A stretch of DNA of 12,039 nt from Pseudomonadota bacterium (GTDB taxonomy: Bacteria > Pseudomonadota > Alphaproteobacteria > Rhizobiales > Rhizobiaceae), in NCBI GenBank assembly GCA_023433855.1, contig JAEYTV010000499.1, positions 1 through 12,039 of the forward strand, written 5' to 3'. The notes beneath the pieces are model-generated. The model was not told where the DNA came from. It worked only from the letters and a program-made list of their open reading frames with translations, and ran no database searches. A program made the position numbers and the translations under genes. Shown here piece by piece: positions 1-7,413 of the stretch (its first letter is position 1; every line of letters begins with the position of its first letter).

Positions 1-1
1 G

Positions 2-124
2 CTATATCCTCTGGCGCTCAGGTTGCTGGCCGAAGACCGGGTGCGGATGGAAGGAAAATCCGCCGTGTTCCGCGATGCGCTGCCTTCGAAGGGCGAGGCC
101 AGGCTCCTTTCACCTGAGCTCTAG
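2..124 (+). CDS. purN: Phosphoribosylglycinamide formyltransferase, C-terminal end (partial)
   Basis: An open frame enters from the left edge and stops at TAG 122-124, giving 40 visible residues. It contains YPLALRLLAEDRVRME, which resembles the C-terminal helix and strand of rhizobial PurN as I remember it (an EHR-YPLAL-LLAEG-VRME type ending). PurN transfers a formyl group from 10-formyl-tetrahydrofolate to GAR in de novo purine synthesis, in the cytoplasm. The catalytic region (the Asn-His-Asp set) lies outside the window, so the call rests on the tail alone. The gene converges on the Nudix gene, with only 18 bp between the two stop codons and no hairpin terminator visible there. Any other gene with a similar tail cannot be excluded. 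Confidence 0.65.
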   Translation, partial: LYPLALRLLAEDRVRMEGKSAVFRDALPSKGEARLLSPEL

Positions 125-142
125 CCGCTTCCGCGCAGAGGC

Positions 143-736
143 TCAGCCCTGCAGGGCGGCGCGGTTGATGACGGCCCACTGCAGCAGCATGATCGTCTTG
201 GCGTCACAGATTTCGCCTCTGTTGATCATCGCCACGGCCTCGTTCAAGGGCAGTTCCAGCACCTCGATATCCTCGTGCTCCTCAGCAAGCCCGCCGCCGC
301 CATTCACCCGGTCGGAGACGTCGACCGGCGCATGGAAGAAATGCACCAGTTCCGTGATCGATCCGGGAGACATGAAGGCCTTGAACAGGTGGCGCACGTC
401 GCGCAGGCGGTAGCCGGTTTCCTCCATCGCCTCACGCCGAATGGCTTCCTCCGGGTGGTCCTCGTCAAGAAGTCCGGCGGGAACCTCGGTCATCCAGGCT
501 GCTTCGCCCTCAAGGTAGGCGGGGAGCCGGAACTGCCTGACCAGCACGACCTTGTCACGCTTCGGGTCATGGAGCAGGATGCAGGCCGCAGGGCTGCGGT
601 GATAGATCTCCCGGTGCAGGCGCTGCATCTGCCCATGACGATCGACGTAGTCGAGCTCGAAGCTCGACAGCCGCGTCCAGTCGTTCGACAACGTCTTTTC
701 GCTGACGATCGTGACCCGTCCATTCCTGTCCGTCAT
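143..736 (-). CDS. nudK: NudK-like Nudix hydrolase (GDP-mannose / ADP-sugar pyrophosphatase type)
   Basis: A 197-residue cytoplasmic Nudix enzyme. The Nudix box spans about residues 88-109 and ends in REAMEETGY, matching REUxEExGU, the Mg2+-binding signature. The loop before it (GLLDEDHPEE) is one residue shorter than the canonical spacing and has His where the first Glu usually sits, much as in E. coli NudK. Other NudK-like marks are FMSPGSITELVHFF (121-134), NGGGG (145-149), and EDIEVLELPL followed by EICDAKT near the end. NudK splits GDP-mannose into GMP and mannose-1-phosphate; the substrate here is not proven. I chose the ATG at 736 because it overlaps the stop of the upstream oxidoreductase as ATGA. 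The frame stays open further upstream, but only inside that gene and with atypical, Arg-rich sequence. The overlap implies translational coupling in a two-gene operon. Confidence 0.85.
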   Translation of the reverse strand: MTDRNGRVTIVSEKTLSNDWTRLSSFELDYVDRHGQMQRLHREIYHRSPAACILLHDPKRDKVVLVRQFRLPAYLEGEAAWMTEVPAGLLDEDHPEEAIRREAMEETGYRLRDVRHLFKAFMSPGSITELVHFFHAPVDVSDRVNGGGGLAEEHEDIEVLELPLNEAVAMINRGEICDAKTIMLLQWAVINRAALQG

Positions 737-2871
737 CTGGTATCCTTGCGAAGCCAGACCTTGTTGTCGTGGAACGCCGCGCCGCCATAGGGAGCCACGG
801 CATCGGCGCCGGTCAGGACATTGATACCTTCTCCGTCGAGATGGGCCTTGTTGGGCCACAGGCCCTCGGCGATCAGCACGCCCTGCCGTGCGCCCGGCAC
901 GATCCTCGCATGGAGCCGCACCTCGCCACGCCGGTTGCCGAGACGGACGACTTCTCCGTCCAGGATACCGAGCCGGCTCGCATCGGACGGTTCGATCATC
1001 ACGTCGGGCCGCCCTTCCCGCTCGTAAGAACTCCGGGTCTCCGTAAAGGACGAGTTGAGGAAGCTGCGCGCCGGGGAAGTGGCCAGACGAAACGGGTGCT
1101 CTTCATCTGCGACTTCGATTACATCGACCTGATCCGGGAACCTCGGCAAACTTGCCACCGGTCCCTGTGGCCCGACGCTCTTCGGCGGCCTGTCGGGCGA
1201 CGGGCCATTCGCCCAGTCAGGGCTGAAACGGAATTTCCCGTCCGGATACCCGAAGCCCTTCAGGTAATGCGCCGTTTCGAAATCCGGCTGCGCATCGATC
1301 CAGCGATCACGCTTCAGTCCCTCGTAGGAACTCCAGCCGCTTGCCGTCAGGATGCGGTCGATATGCTCACGCTCTGAAAGACCGAAACCGGGAAAATGAT
1401 CGACCCCAAGACGCTTCGCCAACTCCTCGATCACAAAGAGATTGGTGCGGACCGTCGGCGGCGGCTCCACCAGCTTTGGTCCGAGCAGGATATGCTGCTG
1501 CCCGCCGGCGCGGTAGAGATCGTCGTGTTCGAGAAACATGGTCGCCGGCAGAACGATGTCCGCCACATCTGCCGTGTCGGTCATGAACTGCTCGTGGACG
1601 GCGACGAAAAGATCGTCACGCAAGAAGCCCTGCCGGACCAGGCGCTGTTCCGGCGCCACGTTCATCGGGTTGGTGTTCTGGATGAGCATGGCCGTCACCG
1701 GGCCGCGACGGCGCAACGCCTCGGCATCGCCGGTCAGCACCCGGCCGATCTGCGACTGGTCGAGCATCCGGATCTCCGGATCGGCATAGGCCGTGCCCAT
1801 CAGTTCGGCCTTGTTGAGCCGGAAAATCTCGCCATTGTTGTGGAAGGCACCGCCGCCTTCGTACTGCCAGGCGCCGAGAACGGTTGCGATCGACAGCGCG
1901 GCGTGCATGGCAACGGTGCCGTTGCGCTGGCGGGAAAAACCATAGCCAAGGCGGAAGAAGGTTTTTCTCGTGGTGCCGACCAATCGGGCAAAGGCTTCGA
2001 TTTCCTCGACCGAAAGACCGGTGATCGCCGAAGCCCATTGCGGCGTCTTCGTCCGCAGATGCGCCTCCAGTCCAGCCGGATCATCGGCATATCTTGCCAT
2101 GTAAGCACGGTCGGCATGTCCGTCGCGGAAAGCGATGTGCATGACGGCGCAGGCAAGGGCGGCATCGGTGCCGGGGCGCACCGTCAGCGCCATATCCGCC
2201 TGCTTCATCGTCGGGCTGTCGTAGATGTCGATCACGACGATCTTTGCACCGCGCTCCTTGCGGGCCCGCACCGCATGGGTCATGACGTTGACCTGGGTGG
2301 ACACCGCGTTTGTGCCCCAGATCACCACGCAATCCGACTTTGCCATCTCACGGGGATCGGGACCTCGCAGCGCGCCGGTGCCCATGACATAGCCTGTCCA
2401 TGCCGGATTGGTGCAGATGGTGCCGAGAAAGCCGGAATATTTCTTTGCATGCCGCAATCGCTCGATCGAATCGCGCTGCACCTGGCCCATCGTACCGGCA
2501 TAGAAATACGGCCAAACGGCCTCCGATCCGTGCCTTGCCTCCGCCTTGACGAAGGCATTGGCGATCTCGTCGAGCGCCGCCTCCCAGGAAAGCTCCTGCC
2601 AGTCACCCTCACCCTTGCCACCCTTGCGGCGCTTGGGGATCATCAGCCGGCCCGGATGATAGATGCGTTCGGAATAGCGAGCCACCTTCGCGCAGATCAC
2701 GCCTGCCGTGTAACTGTTGTCGGGTGCCCCACGCACGCGGCCTATGCGGCCGTCCGCGGTGATGTCGACATCGAGCGCGCAGGCCGACGGACAGTCATGG
2801 GGACAGACCGTGTGTCCGACAGTCGCCGGCACGACGGCAGTTTTGGTGATGATCGGGGTCGCATCATTCAT
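733..2871 (-). CDS. Cytoplasmic molybdopterin (bis-MGD) oxidoreductase, BisC/MopB family, substrate unknown
   Basis: A 712-residue member of the molybdopterin oxidoreductase superfamily. The N-terminus binds a [4Fe-4S] cluster through C23-x3-C27-x3-C31-x28-C60 (CPHDCPSAC ... VICAK). The central Mo-bis-MGD domains follow, with motifs such as WGTNAVSTQVN, NTNPMN, and DTADVADIVLPATMFLEHDD. A molybdopterin-dinucleotide binding beta-barrel closes the protein from about residue 600 (SPARSFLNSSF ... GEVVRLGNRRG ... LWPN). Cys153 in GTICTNPAW is a possible Mo ligand, but I could not confirm the alignment. There is no twin-arginine signal, so it should be cytoplasmic. No Fe-S or membrane partner subunit lies beside it. 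I prefer the ATG at 2871: the frame extends to 2913, but those 14 codons include several rare ones and would shrink the divergent promoter region. It is coupled to the Nudix gene by ATGA at 733-736. Confidence 0.88.
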   Translation of the reverse strand: MNDATPIITKTAVVPATVGHTVCPHDCPSACALDVDITADGRIGRVRGAPDNSYTAGVICAKVARYSERIYHPGRLMIPKRRKGGKGEGDWQELSWEAALDEIANAFVKAEARHGSEAVWPYFYAGTMGQVQRDSIERLRHAKKYSGFLGTICTNPAWTGYVMGTGALRGPDPREMAKSDCVVIWGTNAVSTQVNVMTHAVRARKERGAKIVVIDIYDSPTMKQADMALTVRPGTDAALACAVMHIAFRDGHADRAYMARYADDPAGLEAHLRTKTPQWASAITGLSVEEIEAFARLVGTTRKTFFRLGYGFSRQRNGTVAMHAALSIATVLGAWQYEGGGAFHNNGEIFRLNKAELMGTAYADPEIRMLDQSQIGRVLTGDAEALRRRGPVTAMLIQNTNPMNVAPEQRLVRQGFLRDDLFVAVHEQFMTDTADVADIVLPATMFLEHDDLYRAGGQQHILLGPKLVEPPPTVRTNLFVIEELAKRLGVDHFPGFGLSEREHIDRILTASGWSSYEGLKRDRWIDAQPDFETAHYLKGFGYPDGKFRFSPDWANGPSPDRPPKSVGPQGPVASLPRFPDQVDVIEVADEEHPFRLATSPARSFLNSSFTETRSSYEREGRPDVMIEPSDASRLGILDGEVVRLGNRRGEVRLHARIVPGARQGVLIAEGLWPNKAHLDGEGINVLTGADAVAPYGGAAFHDNKVWLRKDTR

Positions 2872-2954
2872 GGCTTTTCTATATTGCATGGCACGCTGCG
2901 CCAAAAGCGACATTTGCTACGCATCAATTTAATTCATCCGGAAGCCAGGCAACG

Positions 2955-3806
2955 ATGAACTACCGGCATATCTATCACGCAGGCAATTTCGCCGACGTCC
3001 TGAAACACGCAGTGCTGGCGCGGCTGGTGCGCTATATGCAGAAAAAGGACAAGGCCTTCCGGGTGCTCGACACCCATGCCGGCATCGGCCTCTACGACCT
3101 TTCCTCCGAAGAGGCGCAAAAAACTGGCGAATGGTCCGACGGCATCGGCCGGCTTATGGGGGCTGATCTGCCGCCGGCGGTCGCAGACCTGCTGGAACCC
3201 TATCTCGCCGCAGTCCGAGATCTCAATCCGCAGGGGACCATCCGGCTTTATCCGGGGTCACCGAAGCTCGCCCGCATGCTGTTTCGTCCTCAGGACCGCC
3301 TCTCCGCGATCGAGCTTCACCCGGAAGATTACAATCGGCTGCAGAACCTCTTCGAAGGCGATTTCCAGGTCCGGGTGATCGAACTCGACGGCTGGCTGGC
3401 GCTTGGCGCGCATCTGCCGCCGAAGGAGAAGCGCGGCATCATCCTGGTCGATCCGCCATTCGAGGCGGAAGGCGAATACCACCGCCTTGTGACCGGCCTG
3501 GCGAGCGCCTTCCGGCGGTTCCCCGGCGGCACCTATTGCCTCTGGTATCCGATCAAGAAAGGCGCGCCCATCAAGGCGTTTCACGAGGAACTCCAGGCTC
3601 TGGAGATACCGAAGATGCTGTGCGCCGAGCTGACGGTGAAAAGCGACCGGGAAACGACCGGCCTCAACGGCTCGGGCCTGATCGTCGTCAATCCGCCGTT
3701 CACGCTCAAGGACGAATTGCACGTGCTCCTGCCAGCGCTGAAGACCGTCCTTGCGCAGGATCGGTTTGCATCTCAACGCGCCTTCTGGCTGCGCGGAGAA
3801 AGCTAG
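2955..3806 (+). CDS. rlmJ: 23S rRNA (adenine(2030)-N(6))-methyltransferase RlmJ
   Basis: A 283-residue protein, full length for the family. It begins with the hallmark MNYRHIYHAGNFADVLKH. The SAM-binding motif I is LDTHAGIGLYDL (38-49), and the N6-adenine methyltransferase catalytic motif IV is DPPF, starting at Asp166 (LVDPPFEAEGEY), where E. coli RlmJ has its catalytic Asp at 164. RlmJ methylates A2030 of 23S rRNA before the 50S subunit is finished; loss is tolerated in E. coli. A weak AGG lies about 9 bases before the ATG. The gene is divergent from the molybdopterin oxidoreductase (83 bp apart) and convergent with the membrane protein gene. The two opposing stop codons overlap in the palindrome CTAG at 3803-3806. 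Confidence 0.93.
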   Translation: MNYRHIYHAGNFADVLKHAVLARLVRYMQKKDKAFRVLDTHAGIGLYDLSSEEAQKTGEWSDGIGRLMGADLPPAVADLLEPYLAAVRDLNPQGTIRLYPGSPKLARMLFRPQDRLSAIELHPEDYNRLQNLFEGDFQVRVIELDGWLALGAHLPPKEKRGIILVDPPFEAEGEYHRLVTGLASAFRRFPGGTYCLWYPIKKGAPIKAFHEELQALEIPKMLCAELTVKSDRETTGLNGSGLIVVNPPFTLKDELHVLLPALKTVLAQDRFASQRAFWLRGES

Positions 3807-4747
3807 GGTTCTCTTGTTGCCCGGCTTTCGCGAAACTGCCTTCGCTCGAAAACGAAGATCACCAACAGCGCGATCGCGAAGGGAATGATCAGGTAGAAGA
3901 GCCGAAAGACCAGGAGCGCGGCAATGACATCTGCCTGGTTCATGTCAGGGAGGCCCATCACGAAGACCAGTTCGAGAACGCCGAGCCCTCCCGGCGCATG
4001 CGAAATCAGCGCTGCCGAGAACGAAATGAGAAAGATCCCGAGAACGATGAGGAAACCAGGATTGCCGGCTTCCGGCAGCGCGAAATAGATGATGCCGGCA
4101 GCGCCGATCAGTTCGACCGGCGCGATAACGAGTTGGGGCAGCACGACGCGAGGCGCGGGATAGAAGATGCTGACAGCGCCGAGCCGCAACGGCCGCAGCT
4201 TCAGAAAGCTCGCAGCCACGTAGAGCGCGATAAGACCCAGTATGACATAGCCAGTCGCAGCCGATGCCTCCAGCGGAAGGATGTCCCCAAAGCGCTCGGT
4301 GATATCGGGTTCGACAATCAGCACCACGCCCGCAAGCAGCAACGTACCCAGGACGAAGGTGAATGACCAGACGGCGATCAGCACCCCGATCTCGGCAGGG
4401 GGCAGCCCCTTCGATCAATCGGCACCATCCCGGACTACGGCACCCGACACGACCGAGGCCCCGATATTGTGGGACAGAGCATAGGTGGTGAAGGAACAGA
4501 CGGTGATGAACCACCAATCGACCTTGCGTCCCAGGTGCATCAACGCAATCCGGTCATACCCGGCCAGAGCGGCATAGGCCAGAAGCGTTGACCCCAAAGC
4601 AAGCAGCCAATGGGACGCCGGTATAGCCGCGAGGCTGTCCCATACGTCGTCCAGGGAAAGACCGCGCAATTCCTTGTAGAGAAGCCATGCACAAACAGCT
4701 ATCGTCGCCGCGCCGACGACGGGCCAGAGGTATTTTTTCAAGGTCAT
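3803..4747 (-). pseudogene. Lysylphosphatidylglycerol synthase transmembrane (UPF0104/YbhN) family protein, interrupted by in-frame TGA
   Basis: One continuous reading frame of about 314 codons is split by a TGA at 4417-4415. The N-terminal part (about 110 residues from ATG 4747, or 124 from ATG 4789) contains hydrophobic helices and SHNIGASVVSGAVVR. After the stop, the same frame continues as SKGLPPAEIGVL and IAVWSFTFVLG, then more membrane helices and the family-like HAPGGLGVLELVF. No frameshift is involved. The family is a multi-pass inner-membrane flippase or permease-like module related to the MprF transmembrane domain; its substrate here is unknown. The stop falls just after GAVVR, where relatives usually have a conserved RYRxY-type stretch; here the residues are D-G-A-D-stop. 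No clear Shine-Dalgarno supports either start, and I favour 4747 because it reads MTLKKYLWPVVG. It could be a true pseudogene, a sequencing artefact, or two separately translated halves (GTG at 4384 can start the second). Confidence 0.75.
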
Positions 4748-4832
4748 CCAGTTTTGCCGTTCATATACCCCCGAGACATCCCAGCGCATGACGCGCCGAC
4801 ACTGACCTACCCACTTTGAATGGATTGGACCG

Positions 4833-5474
4833 ATGGATCAACCTCTTAGATCCCTTTTGCTCGCATTTGCCGCATCTATGCTCCTCATGCCGGGCGGCGC
4901 CCGATCACAGGACTTCGACTTCTATGTCCTATCCCTCTCGTGGTCGCCGACCTTTTGCGCAACTCAGAAGGAGGCCCGACGTTCCGCGCAATGCAGCGTC
5001 GGCGCTTCCCACGGCTTTATCGTCCACGGTCTCTGGCCGCAGTACGAGAGAGGTTATCCCGAGTTCTGCAAGACAAGCGAGCCGCGCCGCGTGCCCAAGG
5101 CCCTCGGGAGAACGATGTTCGACATCATGCCGTCCATGGGTCTCGTTGGCCACCAGTGGCGCAAGCATGGAAGCTGCACCGGGCTCAGCCAGCGCGACTA
5201 TTTCGCCAAGACCCGCCAGGCTTTCGAACTCGTCCAGCTGCCGCCCGACCTTGCACGCGGCAAGGGGCCGATCACCCTTTCACCCGAGCAGATAGAAGCC
5301 AGGTTCCTCGAGGTCAATCCCGGTATGACCAGGGCGGGCATCGCCACCAGTTGCGAAGGAAGGCGTCTGGAGGAAATCCGGATCTGCCTCACGAAGGACC
5401 TCCGCTTTCGCGATTGCGCCGAAGTGGATGCCGGGGGGTGCAGGATCGGCCAGGTTACGCTGCCGTCGCATTAG
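4833..5474 (+). CDS. Secreted ribonuclease T2 family protein
   Basis: A 213-residue protein with an N-terminal signal peptide (hydrophobic residues 8-19, likely cleavage near A23-S25). It is therefore expected in the periplasm or outside the cell. The RNase T2 CAS I motif FIVHGLWP (62-69) supplies catalytic His65. The CAS II motif is HQWRKHGSC (107-115), with His107, Lys111 and His112 present. CAS II normally reads HEWxKHG; the Glu is replaced by Gln108 here. Several Cys residues (42, 54, 79, 115 and others) fit the disulfides of exported T2 enzymes. RNase T2 cleaves single-stranded RNA through 2',3'-cyclic phosphates. The upstream Shine-Dalgarno is weak. The gene is divergent from the broken membrane protein gene, and the GST gene starts 21 bp after its stop, probably as a second cistron. 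Confidence 0.9.
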   Translation: MDQPLRSLLLAFAASMLLMPGGARSQDFDFYVLSLSWSPTFCATQKEARRSAQCSVGASHGFIVHGLWPQYERGYPEFCKTSEPRRVPKALGRTMFDIMPSMGLVGHQWRKHGSCTGLSQRDYFAKTRQAFELVQLPPDLARGKGPITLSPEQIEARFLEVNPGMTRAGIATSCEGRRLEEIRICLTKDLRFRDCAEVDAGGCRIGQVTLPSH

Positions 5475-5495
5475 ACTTGTAAACGAGGAAAGACC

Positions 5496-6092
5496 ATGAA
5501 GCTTCTTTATTCGCCGGCATCGCCCTACTCCGCCAAGGTGCGGATGGCGGCCCGTCATCTCGGCCTCGACGTGAAGGAGGTCAAGACGGATACCAACGCC
5601 GATCCGTCGGAACTTCTCGACAACAATCCCCTCGGCAAGATCCCGGTCCTGATCCGTGGCGGCCAGCCGCCGGTCCATGACAGCGTCGCCATCATGCATC
5701 ATCTCGACCGGCTATCGGGCGGCAAGCTTTATCCGAAGAAGGATGAAAAGCGCACCGAGGCGGAAGTGCTCGAAGCGCTTTGCGACGGGCTGATGGATTG
5801 CCTGCTCGCGATCGTCTACGAGCGCCGCTTCCATCCGGAAGAAAAAATCCATCAGCCTTGGATCGACAGGCAGTGGGAGAAGGTGGTCCGGGGACTGGAT
5901 TACCTTGAACACAAGCTTCCCAAGACGGGAAAAAAGCTGCACGGCGGCCACTTTGCGCTCGCCGCGCTCCTCGGGTATCTCGACTTGCGCTTCGAGGGTC
6001 GATGGGAAGAAGGCCGTCCGAAACTCGCAGAGTGGCCCGATACGTTCTCGAAGCACTTTTCCCACTATTCCTCGATGAAATCCAAGGCGTAG
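5496..6092 (+). CDS. Glutathione S-transferase family protein
   Basis: A 198-residue cytosolic GST. The N-terminal thioredoxin fold (about residues 1-75) reads MKLLYSPASPYSAKVRMAA, has the cis-Pro at 50 (GKIPVL), and the Asp62-Ser63 pair (HDSVAIMHHLD) that normally holds the gamma-glutamyl group of glutathione. An all-helical C-terminal domain follows. Ser6, Ser9 or Ser12 near the N-terminus could be the activating residue; no Cys-Pro-x-Cys is present. Length is normal. A strong Shine-Dalgarno GAGGAAAG (5485-5492) sits just before the ATG, in the 21 bp after the RNase T2 stop, so both are probably on one transcript that ends at the 6106-6137 terminator. The substrate is unknown. Confidence 0.9.
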   Translation: MKLLYSPASPYSAKVRMAARHLGLDVKEVKTDTNADPSELLDNNPLGKIPVLIRGGQPPVHDSVAIMHHLDRLSGGKLYPKKDEKRTEAEVLEALCDGLMDCLLAIVYERRFHPEEKIHQPWIDRQWEKVVRGLDYLEHKLPKTGKKLHGGHFALAALLGYLDLRFEGRWEEGRPKLAEWPDTFSKHFSHYSSMKSKA

Positions 6093-6105
6093 AGCATTGC
6101 TTCAT

Positions 6106-6137
6106 AAAAAAAGCCCGGACGGAGGTCCGGGCTTTTT
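6106..6137. terminator. Bidirectional rho-independent terminator between convergent genes
   Basis: A perfect 8-bp GC-rich stem pairs GCCCGGAC (6113-6120) with GTCCGGGC (6125-6132) across a GGAG loop. It is flanked by seven A's on the left and five T's on the right. The A and T tracts make it work in both directions: for the GST gene ending at 6092 and for the outer membrane protein gene whose stop is at 6157. Confidence 0.93.
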
Positions 6138-6156
6138 GTCGATCGAAGTGGCTATC

Positions 6157-6792
6157 TCAGAACTTGACGCCGATACCGACCTTGACGCTATGGTCGTCGA
6201 AGCCCTTCGAGAAGGAACCGGTGTCGAGGTCGTAAGTATCCCGGCCGTAGTCCGTGTAACGATATTCGATGCGAGCCGTGATGTTGTTGGTGATGAAGGT
6301 TTCAGCACCTGCACCAACCGTGTAGCCGACCCCCGTCTGGCTGTCGGACGAGGTTCCGTTGCTCATCTTGTTGTCCTGCAGCGCAAGACCGGCCGTGCCG
6401 TAGATCAGGAATGGATTGAGGTCGTAACCGATGCGGCCACGAACAGAGCCGTTCCAGCGTGCTTCGCCGCGATTGCCTTCGATCGTGGTGTTTTCAGCGC
6501 CGTTCCAGCCGACATCTGCTTCGATACCGTAAACGATCTGGCCGGACTGCCAGTTGTAACCGGTATAGGCACCACCGCCAAATACGCCGTCGCGATCGCC
6601 AAAATCGCCGAAGCGACCCCAGTCGTACTGGGCGTAGCCACCGAGATAGAAGCCTTCCCAAGTGGCCGGCGCCGGCTCTTCGATTGCGACCGGAGCCTGC
6701 GGGATCTGCTCGACCGCATCAGCGGCGTTGGCCGCCGAAACTGCGACGAAGCTGGCTGCCGAGGCCATCAAAGTTGCGATGAGAATACGCAT
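6157..6792 (-). CDS. Outer membrane beta-barrel protein, Omp25/Omp31/RopB-like porin family
   Basis: A 211-residue precursor. The signal peptide MRILIATLMASAASFVAVSA ends in ANA with probable cleavage after Ala23. The mature part starts with a short Pro/Glu-rich linker, then WEGFYLGGYAQYDWG, the typical first strand of the Omp25/31 group in Rhizobiales. Alternating aromatic strands follow (GGAYTGYNWQ, YGIEADVGW, GRIGYDL, IEYRYTDYG), and the C-terminus ends in GIGVKF with the terminal Phe recognised by the BAM machinery. The start at 6792 is set by AGGAGAG (6799-6805) six bases upstream. The frame stays open to 6942 but without a signal peptide or RBS there. The role is inferred to be structural or envelope stability. 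It probably has its own promoter in the AT-richer region upstream and ends at the bidirectional terminator. Confidence 0.9.
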   Translation of the reverse strand: MRILIATLMASAASFVAVSAANAADAVEQIPQAPVAIEEPAPATWEGFYLGGYAQYDWGRFGDFGDRDGVFGGGAYTGYNWQSGQIVYGIEADVGWNGAENTTIEGNRGEARWNGSVRGRIGYDLNPFLIYGTAGLALQDNKMSNGTSSDSQTGVGYTVGAGAETFITNNITARIEYRYTDYGRDTYDLDTGSFSKGFDDHSVKVGIGVKF

Positions 6793-7413
6793 GCATTTCT
6801 CTCCTTTACTGCTGTGCAGGGAAATCGTGGCACCGAGGCGTCTCGCCGGCTTGTGCTCTCTGCCCGCTGACCGAAAGTGGATGCCAATTGAGGAGATGAA
6901 AGAGCCAAAATGTGAATTCATTGTGGCAGAGAAAAGGCGCAATTTAGATGTTGCTGAAACGCAACAACTAATTCGCTAAGGTTAATCGATCGCTACCGTG
7001 GGCGAATTCCGAGTAACTTTTATGAATTTCTTGTTAACAAAAAGAGAGGCTGGCGTCAATATACTGAGGATGGTTCTGCAGTTGACCTGGGAGGACCCGC
7101 GGCGCCCGCCGCATGTTTCTTCAGGTTCAGGGCATCGCCGATGTGAATGGTGCATGCGGGCGGGGAAGCGACAGCCGGACCCAAAGACCTCGTCTGCGGG
7201 CCCTTCCATCTGCCGGTCGGCTCTTCCAGAAGCGGCTGTGGCGCGCCTTCCAAAACCTCGCGCAAGTGACTATGTCTGCGCATGGCCTGACATCCGGGTC
7301 GGACACCTGCCCTCACTCCTTCACGATCTGCCGGAAAGAACGGCGAGGCTCGGATCGGCAACAGGGCTTCGACTGTCGACACGGACCTGGTCAGCATTGA
7401 CGGAGACGACGGA
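6793..7413. other. 621-bp region with no recognisable gene between the OMP and uvrC genes
   Basis: The left part (about 6860-7060) is AT-richer than its surroundings and should hold the promoter and 5' leader of the minus-strand OMP gene and perhaps the uvrC promoter. It contains a 6-bp inverted repeat TGTTGC / GCAACA (6949-6966, 6-base spacer). The right part (about 7070-7400) is GC-rich, with overlapping open frames on both strands. None has a recognisable domain or family resemblance, and none is backed by a convincing RBS. A short GC hairpin (GCGGC / GCCGC) lies near 7099-7112. I see no tRNA cloverleaf. An untranslated RNA or a decayed gene remains possible. Confidence 0.5.

Noticed and set aside
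1396..2958. A 520-codon open frame on the plus strand
   Set aside because: It lies antisense to the molybdopterin oxidoreductase, whose Fe-S and cofactor motifs are unmistakable. The antisense product is rich in His and Arg with no domain, as expected of a shadow in GC-rich DNA.
3536..4366. A 276-codon plus-strand frame running from rlmJ into the membrane protein gene
   Set aside because: It is out of frame in rlmJ and antisense to hydrophobic helices, which gives an artificial charged product rich in Arg, Glu and Asp.
4415..4417. TGA read as selenocysteine in the membrane protein
   Set aside because: The family is not a redox enzyme, no homologue with Cys at this place is known to me, and I see no stable SECIS-like hairpin directly after the codon.
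6793..6942. A 50-residue N-terminal extension of the outer membrane protein
   Set aside because: The extension has no signal peptide and would bury the real one. AGGAGAG six bases before ATG 6792 fixes the shorter start.
6949..6966. Inverted repeat TGTTGC / GCAACA as an operator of the OMP gene
   Set aside because: Only 6 bp arms, about 157 bp from the start codon, and no matching promoter boxes could be placed with confidence, so it was left as a remark.
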